A DNA stretch of 14,106 nucleotides from an uncultured Collinsella sp. (GCA_958421035.1 CATZKS010000053.1:1-14106); one strand, 5' to 3'. Counted from the first letter of the stretch, positions 7,154 through 13,884 are shown. A program made the numbers and translations. The notes: generated from the sequence alone by a model not told the origin.

Positions 7154-7290
7154 GTCTAAATCTGTAACACCAAGACCGATATTTGGCATCTAACTGTTAC
7201 AGATTGAGATGAAACTTAGGGTGTTTTAGGAATATCTTGATCTGTAACATGTAGAAGCGGAATAGGCCTCTTGCTGTTACAGATCGAGAC
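7154..7290. repeat. Two tandem inverted-repeat units (four half-sites RTCTYRATCTGTAACA)
   Basis: Four 16-base half-sites alternate in orientation: 7154-7169 (+), 7195-7210 (-), 7234-7249 (+) and 7275-7290 (-). The inner core ATCTGTAACA / TGTTACAGAT is perfect in all four. Within each unit the half-sites are exactly 25 bases apart, and the units are offset by exactly 80 bases. The 25-base spacers differ in sequence. The stretch 7043-7577 holds no credible gene; it contains this array, the GAGCGTGGAT copies and two hairpin terminators. The role is unknown; it could be a protein-binding array, a REP-like element or a recombination site. Confidence 0.8.
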
Positions 7291-7320
7291 AAGGGCGGGT
7301 GCGGACCTGGATGTTCTGCT

Positions 7321-7385
7321 CGAGCGTGGATTTCTGGACACGCGAGAGAAGAAAATCTTCCGACCGGAGAACGAGCGTGGATAAT
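7321..7385. repeat. Two direct copies of CGAGCGTGGAT
   Basis: CGAGCGTGGATTT at 7321-7333 and CGAGCGTGGATAAT at 7372-7385 lie 51 bases apart. The second is identical over 14 bases, inverted, to 11474-11487 and over 13 bases, direct, to 11424-11436. A small hairpin (GAAGA/TCTTC) sits between the copies. This looks like a degraded copy of the larger inverted repeat beyond the beta-glucoside module. Confidence 0.65.
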
Positions 7386-7441
7386 TAACTTGGATAGGGA
7401 GCTAAGGTAAACACCGATTGTCTATCGAAGGCTTTAGAAAC

Positions 7442-7476
7442 AACGACCCCGATTTCATTGTGGAATCGGGGTCGTT
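7442..7476. terminator. Bidirectional-type hairpin downstream of the PTS operon
   Basis: ACGACCCCGATT and AATCGGGGTCGT form a stem of up to 13 bp (7442-7454 with 7464-7476). On the minus strand it is followed by a T-containing stretch (TGTTTCT) and lies about 100 bases after the PTS stop, so it probably ends the beta-glucoside transcript. Confidence 0.7.
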
Positions 7477-7577
7477 TGTGCCTGAGGAATCCGAATGGAT
7501 TAATCGAGCTCCTAAGGGACTTCTTGGGTTCTTGCTAATGGTCTGCCGAGGATGTCCCCAATGCAAGCAGCGGGCAT

Positions 7578-8978
7578 CTACTCAATATAGTTGGGATTCT
7601 TCTTGATGATCACGCGTGCAGCGATGAACGAGACAACGATGGCGATGACGGCGACAATGCACGCCAGTACGAAGTTGCCCATGGATCCATCGGGAGCGAT
7701 AAAGATCAGCGCAGAAAGAAGACCGGGGCATGCTCCCGCAACATACTCCTTCAGGACGAAGATGCCTGCAGGGAGTCCCGCGCAGAGGGCGCCGATTGCT
7801 GTGCCGACAAGCAGGCGGGGACGCTCGATGAGGCAGCCGTAAAATGCGGGCTCAGTTACGCCACAGAGTGCGGTGACGGCAACCGTGGTGACCATACCTC
7901 TCTTCTCCTTGTTGCCTTTCATTGCAGTTGCCAAGGCGAGACTCGTGCCGCCAATGCAGAGGTTTGAGATGAAGCCAAAGATGATGGGCGCCCAGCCGAG
8001 CTGCGCCAAGCTCGTAACTTCGATCGCGATGTAGGCCTTATCAAGACCGAGCATGACAAAATAGGGGTTAAGGGCTGCAAGGATTGGAGTAGCGATAAAT
8101 GCCACGTTATCCATGAGCCACGTGGCGGCATCACTCAGCGCGTAGCCCATCATGCTGCCGGCGGGGCCGAGGATAATCAGCTCAACAGGCACGACGATGA
8201 ACATGGTGAGCAGCGGCTTCAAGAACAGTTTGGTAATGTCGGGGATGATTTTCTGAAGACCGCGATCAACAAAGTACATGAACACAACGCCCAGTACGAT
8301 TGGCACCACCGTGCTCGAGTAGTCATTCGTCGGGATGGGGATGCCAAGAAAGTCGAGACCCTCAGCACCGCTAATAGACGAGCTAATCATGATTGCGCCC
8401 AGCAGTGCGCCCATGATAGGCTGCATCTTCATGACGGCGGCGAGCTGATAGCCGAGGTAAACGGGCAGGAAGCTAAATGAGGCGCTGAAGATCGCCAGCA
8501 GAACCTGGGCGGTTCCGCTATCGGTGCTCAATCCACAATAATTGACCAGGAGATTCTTGATCGAAAGAATGAGTCCGCCAACGATGAGCGCCGGGACGAT
8601 GGGCATGAATACCTGTGCAGAGACGTTCCCGAATTTCTCAATCAAGCCCATGGCGGTGTTACCGCTTTTAATGCCTTCTGCAAGGTCTTTGGCGGTTTGG
8701 GCATCGTCGGCAACCGTGCCACCGCCGACTTCGATTCCCGCGAAGTCGAGGAAGTCGTTGTAGGCCTCGGTGACGTTGGGGCCGATGATCACCTGAAGCT
8801 GGCCACCGCTGACTACTGCCCCGAGCGCCTGGTCAGCCGATTTGGCGAGCTGGAGATCGATGATCGAGGTGTCTCGTGCGTCGATGCGAAGGCGCGTCGC
8901 ACAATGAGTTACCGATGTAATGTTCTCTTTGCCGCCAACAGCCTTTAGGACTGTTTCGGACATTGCCTGATATTTCAT
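7578..8978 (-). CDS. PTS beta-glucoside-type transporter, EIIBC subunit
   Basis: This membrane permease takes up and phosphorylates a sugar, probably a beta-glucoside given its partner gene. Residues 1-80 are a glucose-family EIIB domain with the phosphorylated cysteine C26 in VTHCATRLR. Residues from about 105 to 460 are an EIIC domain with around ten hydrophobic segments and the conserved GVTEPA loop (373-378). At 466 residues it ends after EIIC (IIKKNPNYIE), so the EIIA domain carried by many EIIBCA homologues is absent and must be supplied by another protein. The ATG follows AGGAG, which overlaps the stop of the upstream glucosidase, indicating coupled translation. The sugar specificity is inferred from the neighbour. 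Confidence 0.92.
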   Translation of the reverse strand: MKYQAMSETVLKAVGGKENITSVTHCATRLRIDARDTSIIDLQLAKSADQALGAVVSGGQLQVIIGPNVTEAYNDFLDFAGIEVGGGTVADDAQTAKDLAEGIKSGNTAMGLIEKFGNVSAQVFMPIVPALIVGGLILSIKNLLVNYCGLSTDSGTAQVLLAIFSASFSFLPVYLGYQLAAVMKMQPIMGALLGAIMISSSISGAEGLDFLGIPIPTNDYSSTVVPIVLGVVFMYFVDRGLQKIIPDITKLFLKPLLTMFIVVPVELIILGPAGSMMGYALSDAATWLMDNVAFIATPILAALNPYFVMLGLDKAYIAIEVTSLAQLGWAPIIFGFISNLCIGGTSLALATAMKGNKEKRGMVTTVAVTALCGVTEPAFYGCLIERPRLLVGTAIGALCAGLPAGIFVLKEYVAGACPGLLSALIFIAPDGSMGNFVLACIVAVIAIVVSFIAARVIIKKNPNYIE

Positions 8979-8987
8979 CTCTTTCTC

Positions 8988-10406
8988 CTAACCTTCCTGC
9001 TCCTGATACTTCGAGATAAGGTCTCGGTACCAATACCAGCTCTTTTTGGGGGTGCGCTCCAGATTGTTCTCGAAGTCGATATGGACAAGTCCGTATCGTT
9101 TTTCGTAGCCGTTGATCCAGCTATACAGATCCATCGTCGACCAGAGGTAGTAGCCCTCAACGCGCGCGCCGTCGCGCTTAGCCCTCATCATGTGCTCGAT
9201 GAACTGGCCCAGAAGCTCGATGCGGTCATCATCGTGGATCATTCCGTCTGCGTCTGGTTGCTCATAGGCGCCATGTCCGTTTTCCGTAATAAAGATGCGG
9301 GGCGCGTCATAGCGCTCGTGGACATCCATGATGGTTGAATACATGCAACTTGGGAGTATTTCGCGGCCCCATTTATTGCGGGGAACATTGCTGTCGCGGG
9401 CGCTTTCAAACAAGGGCGCAATGCATTTTCCTTCGACCTTTTTGCTCGAACCGCCCTTATTGTTCGCCGAAACGGCAAGCTCTCCACCGTGCCAGTCGGT
9501 TACATACTCTCGGCAATACACGTTGAGTCCAATAAAATCGACTTTACCGTCTCTGAATTCTTCTACGTCATTTGGGGATCGATAGAGCGAGACGCCAAGT
9601 TTTTCAAGGATTTCGTCCATTTCTGGCGGCAGTTGACCCTGAAGTGCTGGTGCCAGAATCATGCGATTGGCGAAAAAGTCTGCGTATCGAAATACGTCAT
9701 CGGGGTGCTCGGTTGCCGGGTCGAGTTCGACAACGCCGCCATCGTGGACGGCGCCGATGATGCCGTCGTAGCCCATTTGACGATATGCTCGGACTGCGAG
9801 TGCGCTTGCGCGCATCAGGTTGTACTGAAACTGCATGTACGACTGAACGTCGAGCGATCGATTGGGGGGATAGTTGCCCAACATGTTTACGCAGTAGCTG
9901 TAGAAATGCGGCTCGTTAACGGTAGCCCAGATTTTGACGCGGTCTCCAAAGCGCTCAAAGCAAATCTTGGCGTATTTGCAGAACCACTCTGCCATATCGT
10001 TGTTCAGCCATCCGCCTTTGCAAGCAAGCGTGAATGGCAGATCGTAATGGAACAGCGTAACGTTGGGCTCTATGCCATTTTCGAGGCAGCAATCAATGAC
10101 CCGATTATAAAAATCGATACCCTTTTCATTCACTTCACCGATACCCGTGGGGATGATTCGACTCCATGAAAGAGAGAAGCGATAGGTGTTTTGTCCGCCT
10201 TCTTTCATCATGCGGATATCTTCTTCATAGCGATGGTAGAAGTCGCAAGATACATCACCGTCAACATGGTTGATGTTCTTATTGCTTGTGTGGTTAAAGA
10301 AATCCCACTCGCCAAGGCCTTTGCCGTCTTCGTTCCAGGCACCCTCGCACTGATAAGACGCCGTGGCGGAACCCCAGAGAAACGGGATGTTGTTCACGTT
10401 GCCCAT
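8988..10406 (-). CDS. 6-phospho-beta-glucosidase, glycoside hydrolase family 1
   Basis: This cytosolic enzyme splits the 6-phospho-beta-glucosides delivered by the PTS into glucose 6-phosphate and the aglycone or glucose. It is a GH1 barrel: the N-terminal FLWGSATASYQCEGA, the acid/base in TVNEPH (E165) and the nucleophile in ITENGHG (E375). The phosphate-recognition signature SWINGYEKRYG (S429, K436, Y438) separates phospho- from plain beta-glucosidases. The ATG at 10406 is chosen because GAAAGGGG lies just before it; two in-frame ATGs at 10421 and 10424 lack a ribosome site. That start gives 472 residues, a normal length. It is the first gene of a two-gene minus-strand operon with the PTS gene. 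Confidence 0.93.
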   Translation of the reverse strand: MGNVNNIPFLWGSATASYQCEGAWNEDGKGLGEWDFFNHTSNKNINHVDGDVSCDFYHRYEEDIRMMKEGGQNTYRFSLSWSRIIPTGIGEVNEKGIDFYNRVIDCCLENGIEPNVTLFHYDLPFTLACKGGWLNNDMAEWFCKYAKICFERFGDRVKIWATVNEPHFYSYCVNMLGNYPPNRSLDVQSYMQFQYNLMRASALAVRAYRQMGYDGIIGAVHDGGVVELDPATEHPDDVFRYADFFANRMILAPALQGQLPPEMDEILEKLGVSLYRSPNDVEEFRDGKVDFIGLNVYCREYVTDWHGGELAVSANNKGGSSKKVEGKCIAPLFESARDSNVPRNKWGREILPSCMYSTIMDVHERYDAPRIFITENGHGAYEQPDADGMIHDDDRIELLGQFIEHMMRAKRDGARVEGYYLWSTMDLYSWINGYEKRYGLVHIDFENNLERTPKKSWYWYRDLISKYQEQEG

Positions 10407-10472
10407 GAATCCCCTTTCCATCATTCAACACGGTGGATACGTGTGGCGGAATTACGATTAAGATGACGTCAA

Positions 10473-10515
10473 CTGATTTGAATCATAGGAGAACGACCAA
10501 AGCTGTTTGATTCAA
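10473..10515. promoter_or_regulatory. Candidate operator between glucosidase and RpiR regulator
   Basis: Two similar elements, CTGATTTGAATCATA (10473-10487) and CTGTTTGATTCAATA (10503-10517), lie 30 bases apart in the divergent intergenic region. They include an inverted pair TTGAATCA/TGATTCAA (10478-10485 and 10508-10515). On the minus strand a TATGAT box overlaps the first. This is a plausible binding site for the adjacent regulator; no binding data exist here. Confidence 0.4.
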
Positions 10516-10557
10516 TAAATGAACCATGATTTCGAGGAGAGCGGAAAGAGGGATCAC

Positions 10558-11391
10558 GTGAATATCAATGACTTCGATGTGCTCAATCGCATTAGCTCCA
10601 TCATCAACAGCGAGTTTGGGTCAAACGACGCCGCCATCGCTCGATATCTCATTGCTCACATTAGGCGTTCGAGCGAAATCAATGTTGCCGCAATAACCCG
10701 CGATGCATTCGTGACCCGTTCCGCTGTTCGTCGTTTCTGCAATCGATTGGGCTACCAGTCGCTTAGCGATTTGAAAGAATCATTTACTCAATCAGTCTTT
10801 CCAAGCGACTTAAGCCATCGAGAGGAGGAATTTGGCTACGAGGAGTACAGGGCAGAGCTCGACGTTCGCATGATCGAGATGTTCGCTGAGGTTGAAAGCG
10901 GCGTGTCCGATATCGCTATTAAGCACCTTGCCGATGAAATTGATGGCCATAAAAACGTTGAAATCTGGTGCACCAATAATGTGAGCGCCAATCTCGTACG
11001 ATTTCAGCAGGAAATGTTTTATGCGGGCAAGATAGTTCGCATAGTTGCTGGGGCTAACGTCGCGGAATTGAAAAACATGGGAGACGCTTCGCAGTCATTG
11101 ATCATTCTCGTATCGGTCTCCGGGCTATTTGCGTCACAGGCGCGTGAGTATCTTGATTGCCGTTCGGGCAGGAAGATTCTAATTACTGCGTTTAGCAACG
11201 ATGACAAATCGAGGTCTTTTGACCGTGTATATCGTCTTGGTAATGCAGGAAACGGAATTGACCGACTCGGCGTTTATTCGAAATACGCCATGACGTATTT
11301 CTTCGACTTGCTATCGTCGTGTTACTTGAGTCGCTACCCCTGCACAAAGGGGGAGCCGCTCTATGGGTCTACTTTGGCCTGGCCCGAGTAG
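10558..11391 (+). CDS. MurR/RpiR-family transcriptional regulator
   Basis: The N-terminal RpiR helix-turn-helix is seen at residues about 44-73 (AITRDAFVTRSAVRRFCNRL then GYQSLSDLK). A C-terminal SIS domain follows at about 134-217 (VEIWCTNNVSANLV through LIILVSVSG to KILITAFSN), which in this family binds a sugar phosphate. The GTG at 10558 is preferred because AAAGAGGGA precedes it, giving 277 residues. An in-frame ATG at 10519 would add 13 residues but has no ribosome site. It is divergent from the glucosidase-PTS operon and so probably controls it, with a 6-phospho-sugar as the likely ligand. Whether it activates or represses cannot be read from the sequence. Confidence 0.88.
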   Translation: MNINDFDVLNRISSIINSEFGSNDAAIARYLIAHIRRSSEINVAAITRDAFVTRSAVRRFCNRLGYQSLSDLKESFTQSVFPSDLSHREEEFGYEEYRAELDVRMIEMFAEVESGVSDIAIKHLADEIDGHKNVEIWCTNNVSANLVRFQQEMFYAGKIVRIVAGANVAELKNMGDASQSLIILVSVSGLFASQAREYLDCRSGRKILITAFSNDDKSRSFDRVYRLGNAGNGIDRLGVYSKYAMTYFFDLLSSCYLSRYPCTKGEPLYGSTLAWPE

Positions 11392-11423
11392 TTGCGGCTC
11401 TACAGTTCTCTCGCCTGGAGAAT

Positions 11424-11487
11424 GAGCGTGGATAATCTGCCACTTCGACCTTGGGTCGCGTCAAAAATGGGAGATTATCCACGCTCG
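11424..11487. repeat. Long imperfect inverted repeat GAGCGTGGATAATCT
   Basis: Arms 11424-11438 and 11472-11486 match perfectly over 15 bases, and pairing continues inward with mismatches for about 8 more. A short outer pair CCTGG/CCAGG (11414-11418, 11494-11498) extends it. It starts 32 bases after the RpiR stop and could also end that transcript, though no T-run follows. Related copies sit at 7321-7385. In the rest of 11392-11793 I see no credible gene; bases 11488-11690 hold nothing I can name. Confidence 0.8.
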
Positions 11488-11691
11488 ATCGAGCCAGGGA
11501 AGCCCGATCGCGTCCTATGTAATAGTGCAATTGAACCCTTATCGAAGTTCGTTCCTGCCGGTGTACTCCACCGTGACAAAGTGTTACCTCGGGAAACGTC
11601 ACCTCAGTATCCAAAACCACCGTCCTTCATATCCAAACTCAACAAAACCGCAGGTCACAGCTATATAGATACGCCCGGCACCGTGTATCTA

Positions 11692-11731
11692 GAGGTTTTC
11701 GTTGACAGCCCCCAAGGTTGCATCGTATTAT
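11692..11731 (+). promoter_or_regulatory. Promoter of the tRNA-Tyr/Thr/Met-tuf transcript
   Basis: Consensus TTGACA (11702-11707) and TATTAT (11726-11731) are separated by 18 bases. The upstream block GAGGTTTTCGTTGACAGC (11692-11709) recurs with one change at the rpmG promoter. A leader hairpin GGTCC/GGACC (11754-11774) lies before tRNA-Tyr. Confidence 0.85.
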
Positions 11732-11793
11732 CTTTTTCGTTCGCGGGGGCGGCGGTCCAAAAGACCAAAGGACCTGCGGATACTTGAACGATT

Positions 11794-11875
11794 GGGAGTT
11801 TGCCCGAGTGGTTAATGGGGACGGGCTGTAAACCCGTTGGCTCTGCCTACATAGGTTCGAATCCTATAGCTCCCA
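11794..11875 (+). tRNA. tRNA-Tyr (anticodon GTA)
   Basis: This is a class II tRNA. Acceptor GGGAGTT pairs with AGCTCCC, the anticodon stem is ACGGG/CCCGT with loop CTGTAAA (anticodon GTA), there is a long variable arm (about 11862 back to 11837), and the T arm contains GGTTCGAATCC. The discriminator is A. The next bases are CCC, so CCA is not encoded. Confidence 0.95.
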
Positions 11876-11885
11876 CCCGTCAAGT

Positions 11886-11961
11886 GCCTGTATAGCTCAG
11901 TCGGTAGAGCACTTCGTTGGTAACGAAGAGGTCACCAGTTCAAGTCTGGTTGCAGGCTCCA
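11886..11961 (+). tRNA. tRNA-Thr (anticodon GGT)
   Basis: Acceptor GCCTGTA pairs with TGCAGGC, the D arm is AGCTCAGTCGGTAGAGC, the anticodon stem is CTTCG/CGAAG with loop TTGGTAA (anticodon GGT), and the T arm is CCAGTTCAAGTCTGG. CCA is encoded (11959-11961). It reads ACC/ACT codons and complements the TGT isoacceptor at 6968. Confidence 0.95.
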
Positions 11962-11964
11962 TCC

Positions 11965-12041
11965 GGCGGTGTAGCTCAGTTGGTTAGAGCACACGGTTCA
12001 TACCCGTGGCGTCACTGGTTCGAATCCAGTCACCGCTACCA
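11965..12041 (+). tRNA. tRNA-Met (anticodon CAT), elongator type
   Basis: The cloverleaf has anticodon loop TTCATAC and stem CACGG/CCGTG, with CCA encoded. The three consecutive G-C pairs at the base of the anticodon stem that mark initiator tRNA are absent, and the first base pair is a normal G-U pairing rather than the C-A mismatch. This favours elongator Met. A CAT anticodon could also belong to tRNA-Ile(k2C), which sequence alone does not settle. Confidence 0.9.
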
Positions 12042-12052
12042 TAGGTAACACG

Positions 12053-12083
12053 GTGGCTTCTCAATAGTATGTTGAGAGGCCAC
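12053..12083 (+). other. Hairpin in the tuf leader
   Basis: GTGGCTTCTCAA (12053-12064) pairs with TTGAGAGGCCAC (12072-12083), a 12-bp stem with one wobble and a 7-base loop. It lies between tRNA-Met and the tuf ribosome site. No T-run follows, so it may be a processing or stability element separating the tRNAs from the tuf mRNA rather than a terminator. Confidence 0.6.
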
Positions 12084-12137
12084 TATGGTATAAAGGCAAA
12101 GTCCCGTCCGGGGACGACCTGTTTAGAGGAGGGCTTT

Positions 12138-13328
12138 ATGGCCAAAGAGAAGTTTGAGCGCACTAAGCCGCATGTTAACATCGGCACCATTGGTCACGTC
12201 GACCACGGCAAGACCACGCTGACCGCTGCCATCACCAAGGTTCTCTCCGAGACCGAGGGCTGCAAGGCTGACTTCACTGCGTTCGAGAACATCGACAAGG
12301 CTCCCGAGGAGCGCGAGCGCGGCATCACGATCTCCGTCTCCCACGTTGAGTACGAGACCGCTGCCCGTCACTACGCTCACGTTGACTGCCCGGGCCACGC
12401 TGACTACGTCAAGAACATGATCTCCGGTGCTGCTCAGATGGACGGCGCTATCCTGGTCATCGCCGCTACCGACGGCCCCATGGCTCAGACCCGCGAGCAC
12501 ATCCTGCTCGCCCGTCAGGTCGGCGTTCCCTACATCGTCGTCTTCCTGAACAAGTGCGACATGGTCGACGATGACGAGCTCATCGACCTCGTCGAGATGG
12601 AGACCCGTGAGCTCCTCTCCGAGTACGATTTCCCCGGCGACGACATCCCCGTCATCCGTGGTTCCGCTCTGGGCGCTCTCGAGGGCGATGCTAAGTGGAT
12701 GGACGCCATTCGCGAGCTCATGAAGGCCGTCGACGAGTACATCCCGACGCCTGCCCGTAACAACGACCTCCCGTTCCTGATGGCCGTTGAGGACGTTATG
12801 ACCATCTCCGGCCGTGGTACCGTTGCTACCGGCCGTGTCGAGCGCGGTGAGCTCAAGCTCAACGAGCCCGTCGAGATCGTCGGCATCAAGGATACCCAGA
12901 ACACCGTCGTTACCGGTATCGAGATGTTCCGTAAGTCCATGGACTTCTGCGAGGCTGGCGACAACGTCGGTCTGCTGCTCCGCGGCATCAAGCGCGAGGA
13001 CATCGAGCGCGGCCAGGTTCTCTGCAAGCCCGGTTCGGTTACCCCGCACACCAAGTTCACCGGTGAGATCTACGTTCTGACCAAGGAGGAGGGCGGCCGT
13101 CACACCCCGTTCTTCGATGGTTATCGTCCTCAGTTCTACTTCCGTACCACCGACGTTACCGGTACGGTCAAGCTCCCCGAGGGCACCGAGATGGCTATGC
13201 CTGGTGACCACATCACCATCGAGGGCGACCTCATTCACCCGATCGCCATGGAGGAGGGCCTGCGCTTCGCTATCCGCGAGGGTGGCCACACCGTCGGTTC
13301 GGGCATCGTCTCCACGATCATTGAGTAA
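12138..13328 (+). CDS. tuf: Elongation factor Tu
   Basis: EF-Tu is the GTPase that brings aminoacyl-tRNA to the ribosome. The 396-residue protein is of normal length. G-domain motifs are GHVDHGKT (19-26), switch I RGITIS (T64), DCPGH (83-87), NKCD (138-141) and SALGALEGD. Domains 2 and 3 follow (GRGTVATGRVERG; GHTVGSGIVSTI at the end). The ATG at 12138 has AGAGGAGGG about 5 bases upstream; an upstream in-frame ATG at 12069 falls in the leader hairpin and is rejected. Codon use is strongly biased to C-ending and preferred codons, as expected of a highly expressed gene. It is cotranscribed with three tRNAs, a setting also seen in other bacteria. Confidence 0.99.
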   Translation: MAKEKFERTKPHVNIGTIGHVDHGKTTLTAAITKVLSETEGCKADFTAFENIDKAPEERERGITISVSHVEYETAARHYAHVDCPGHADYVKNMISGAAQMDGAILVIAATDGPMAQTREHILLARQVGVPYIVVFLNKCDMVDDDELIDLVEMETRELLSEYDFPGDDIPVIRGSALGALEGDAKWMDAIRELMKAVDEYIPTPARNNDLPFLMAVEDVMTISGRGTVATGRVERGELKLNEPVEIVGIKDTQNTVVTGIEMFRKSMDFCEAGDNVGLLLRGIKREDIERGQVLCKPGSVTPHTKFTGEIYVLTKEEGGRHTPFFDGYRPQFYFRTTDVTGTVKLPEGTEMAMPGDHITIEGDLIHPIAMEEGLRFAIREGGHTVGSGIVSTIIE

Positions 13329-13355
13329 ATTAGCTCTTTGATATAGCTGACTTAG

Positions 13356-13391
13356 AGAACCCGGCACTTTTAGGGTGCCGGGTTCTTTTCT
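13356..13391 (+). terminator. Intrinsic terminator of tuf
   Basis: AGAACCCGGCAC (13356-13367) pairs with GTGCCGGGTTCT (13375-13386), a 12-bp GC-rich stem followed by TTTCT. It starts 28 bases after the tuf stop. Confidence 0.92.
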
Positions 13392-13520
13392 ACGCGGGGT
13401 TTATTCCCTGTCGATTGCGCTTCGCTTGCACTTAAGCCGAGCGTGAGGGGTCGATTAGATCTCGCTGGCTCCATTGATGTGTTCCAAATATGAATGGATC
13501 CACCGAGAACCAATTGATTC

Positions 13521-13560
13521 GAGGTTTTCATTGACAGCACTTACATAGAGCTGATAAAGT
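13521..13560 (+). promoter_or_regulatory. Promoter of rpmG-tRNA-Trp-secE
   Basis: TTGACA (13531-13536) and TAAAGT (13555-13560) are separated by 18 bases. The block GAGGTTTTCATTGACAGC (13521-13538) matches the tRNA-tuf promoter at 17 of 18 bases. A small hairpin TGCCC/GGGCA (13570-13584) follows in the leader. Confidence 0.8.
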
Positions 13561-13605
13561 ACCATCTCGTGCCCGTACGGGGCAGAAATGAAAGGTTCAG
13601 GATAC

Positions 13606-13755
13606 ATGCGTACTCTAGTTACTCTTGCGTGCACTGAGTGCAAGCGCCGCAACTATACGACCACCAAGAACAAGTCCACCATGCCTGATCGTATGGAGAT
13701 CAAGAAGTATTGCCCCTGGTGCCGTCACCACACGCTGCACAAAGAGACTCGCTAG
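13606..13755 (+). CDS. rpmG: 50S ribosomal protein L33
   Basis: This 49-residue ribosomal protein starts MRTLVTLACTECKRRNYTTT and ends HHTLHKETR. It has two CxxC pairs (C9/C12 and C36/C39), so it is the zinc-ribbon form of L33. The start at 13606 fits the family; an in-frame ATG at 13588 would add MKGSGY and cannot be fully excluded. AAAGG lies upstream. Placement before secE matches the usual rpmG-secE-nusG order. Confidence 0.96.
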   Translation: MRTLVTLACTECKRRNYTTTKNKSTMPDRMEIKKYCPWCRHHTLHKETR

Positions 13756-13768
13756 TCTCTAGTTACAT

Positions 13769-13844
13769 ACGCCAGTAGTTCAATTGGTAGAGCATCGGTC
13801 TCCAAAACCGAGTGTTGAGGGTTCGAGTCCTTCCTGGCGTGCCA
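13769..13844 (+). tRNA. tRNA-Trp (anticodon CCA)
   Basis: Acceptor ACGCCAG pairs with CTGGCGT, the D arm is AGTTCAATTGGTAGAGC, the anticodon stem is TCGGT/ACCGA with loop CTCCAAA (anticodon CCA), and the T arm contains GGTTCGAGTCC. The discriminator is G and CCA is encoded. It lies 13 bases after rpmG in the same transcript; a tRNA-Trp next to secE is common. Confidence 0.95.
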
Positions 13845-13853
13845 GTCATTATT

Positions 13854-13884
13854 CCGTAAGCTCCCATTTGGGGGCTTACGGTTT
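13854..13884 (+). terminator. Terminator-like hairpin between tRNA-Trp and secE
   Basis: CCGTAAGCTCCC (13854-13865) pairs with GGGGGCTTACGG (13870-13881), with one wobble and an ATTT loop, followed by TTTA. The T-run is short, so it may terminate only partly or act as a 3' processing signal. The secE start lies 37 bases further on with no obvious separate promoter. Confidence 0.65.

Noticed and set aside
7154..7290. A CRISPR array
   Set aside because: The repeats alternate in orientation, are 16 bases and only four in number, and no cas gene is in the window. CRISPR repeats are direct.
6968..7577. A prophage or genomic island integrated at tRNA-Thr(TGT)
   Set aside because: No integrase gene is present, and I found no second copy of the tRNA 3' end that could serve as an attachment site within the window.
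9489..10169. 226-codon plus-strand frame opposite the glucosidase
   Set aside because: It is antisense to a GH1 enzyme with all catalytic motifs; the translation shows no domain.
11369..11620. 83-codon minus-strand frame overlapping the end of the RpiR gene
   Set aside because: Much of its translation is simply the GAGCGTGGATAATCT inverted repeat. It has no convincing start signal and no recognised domain.
11392..11787. 131-codon frame after the RpiR gene
   Set aside because: It runs straight through the inverted repeat and the tRNA-tuf promoter, has no ribosome site and has no family resemblance.
12123..13367. Long open frame on the minus strand opposite tuf
   Set aside because: This is the mirror of strongly codon-biased tuf. 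The translation is L/D/V/G-rich without any domain, and no ribosome site suggests it is expressed.
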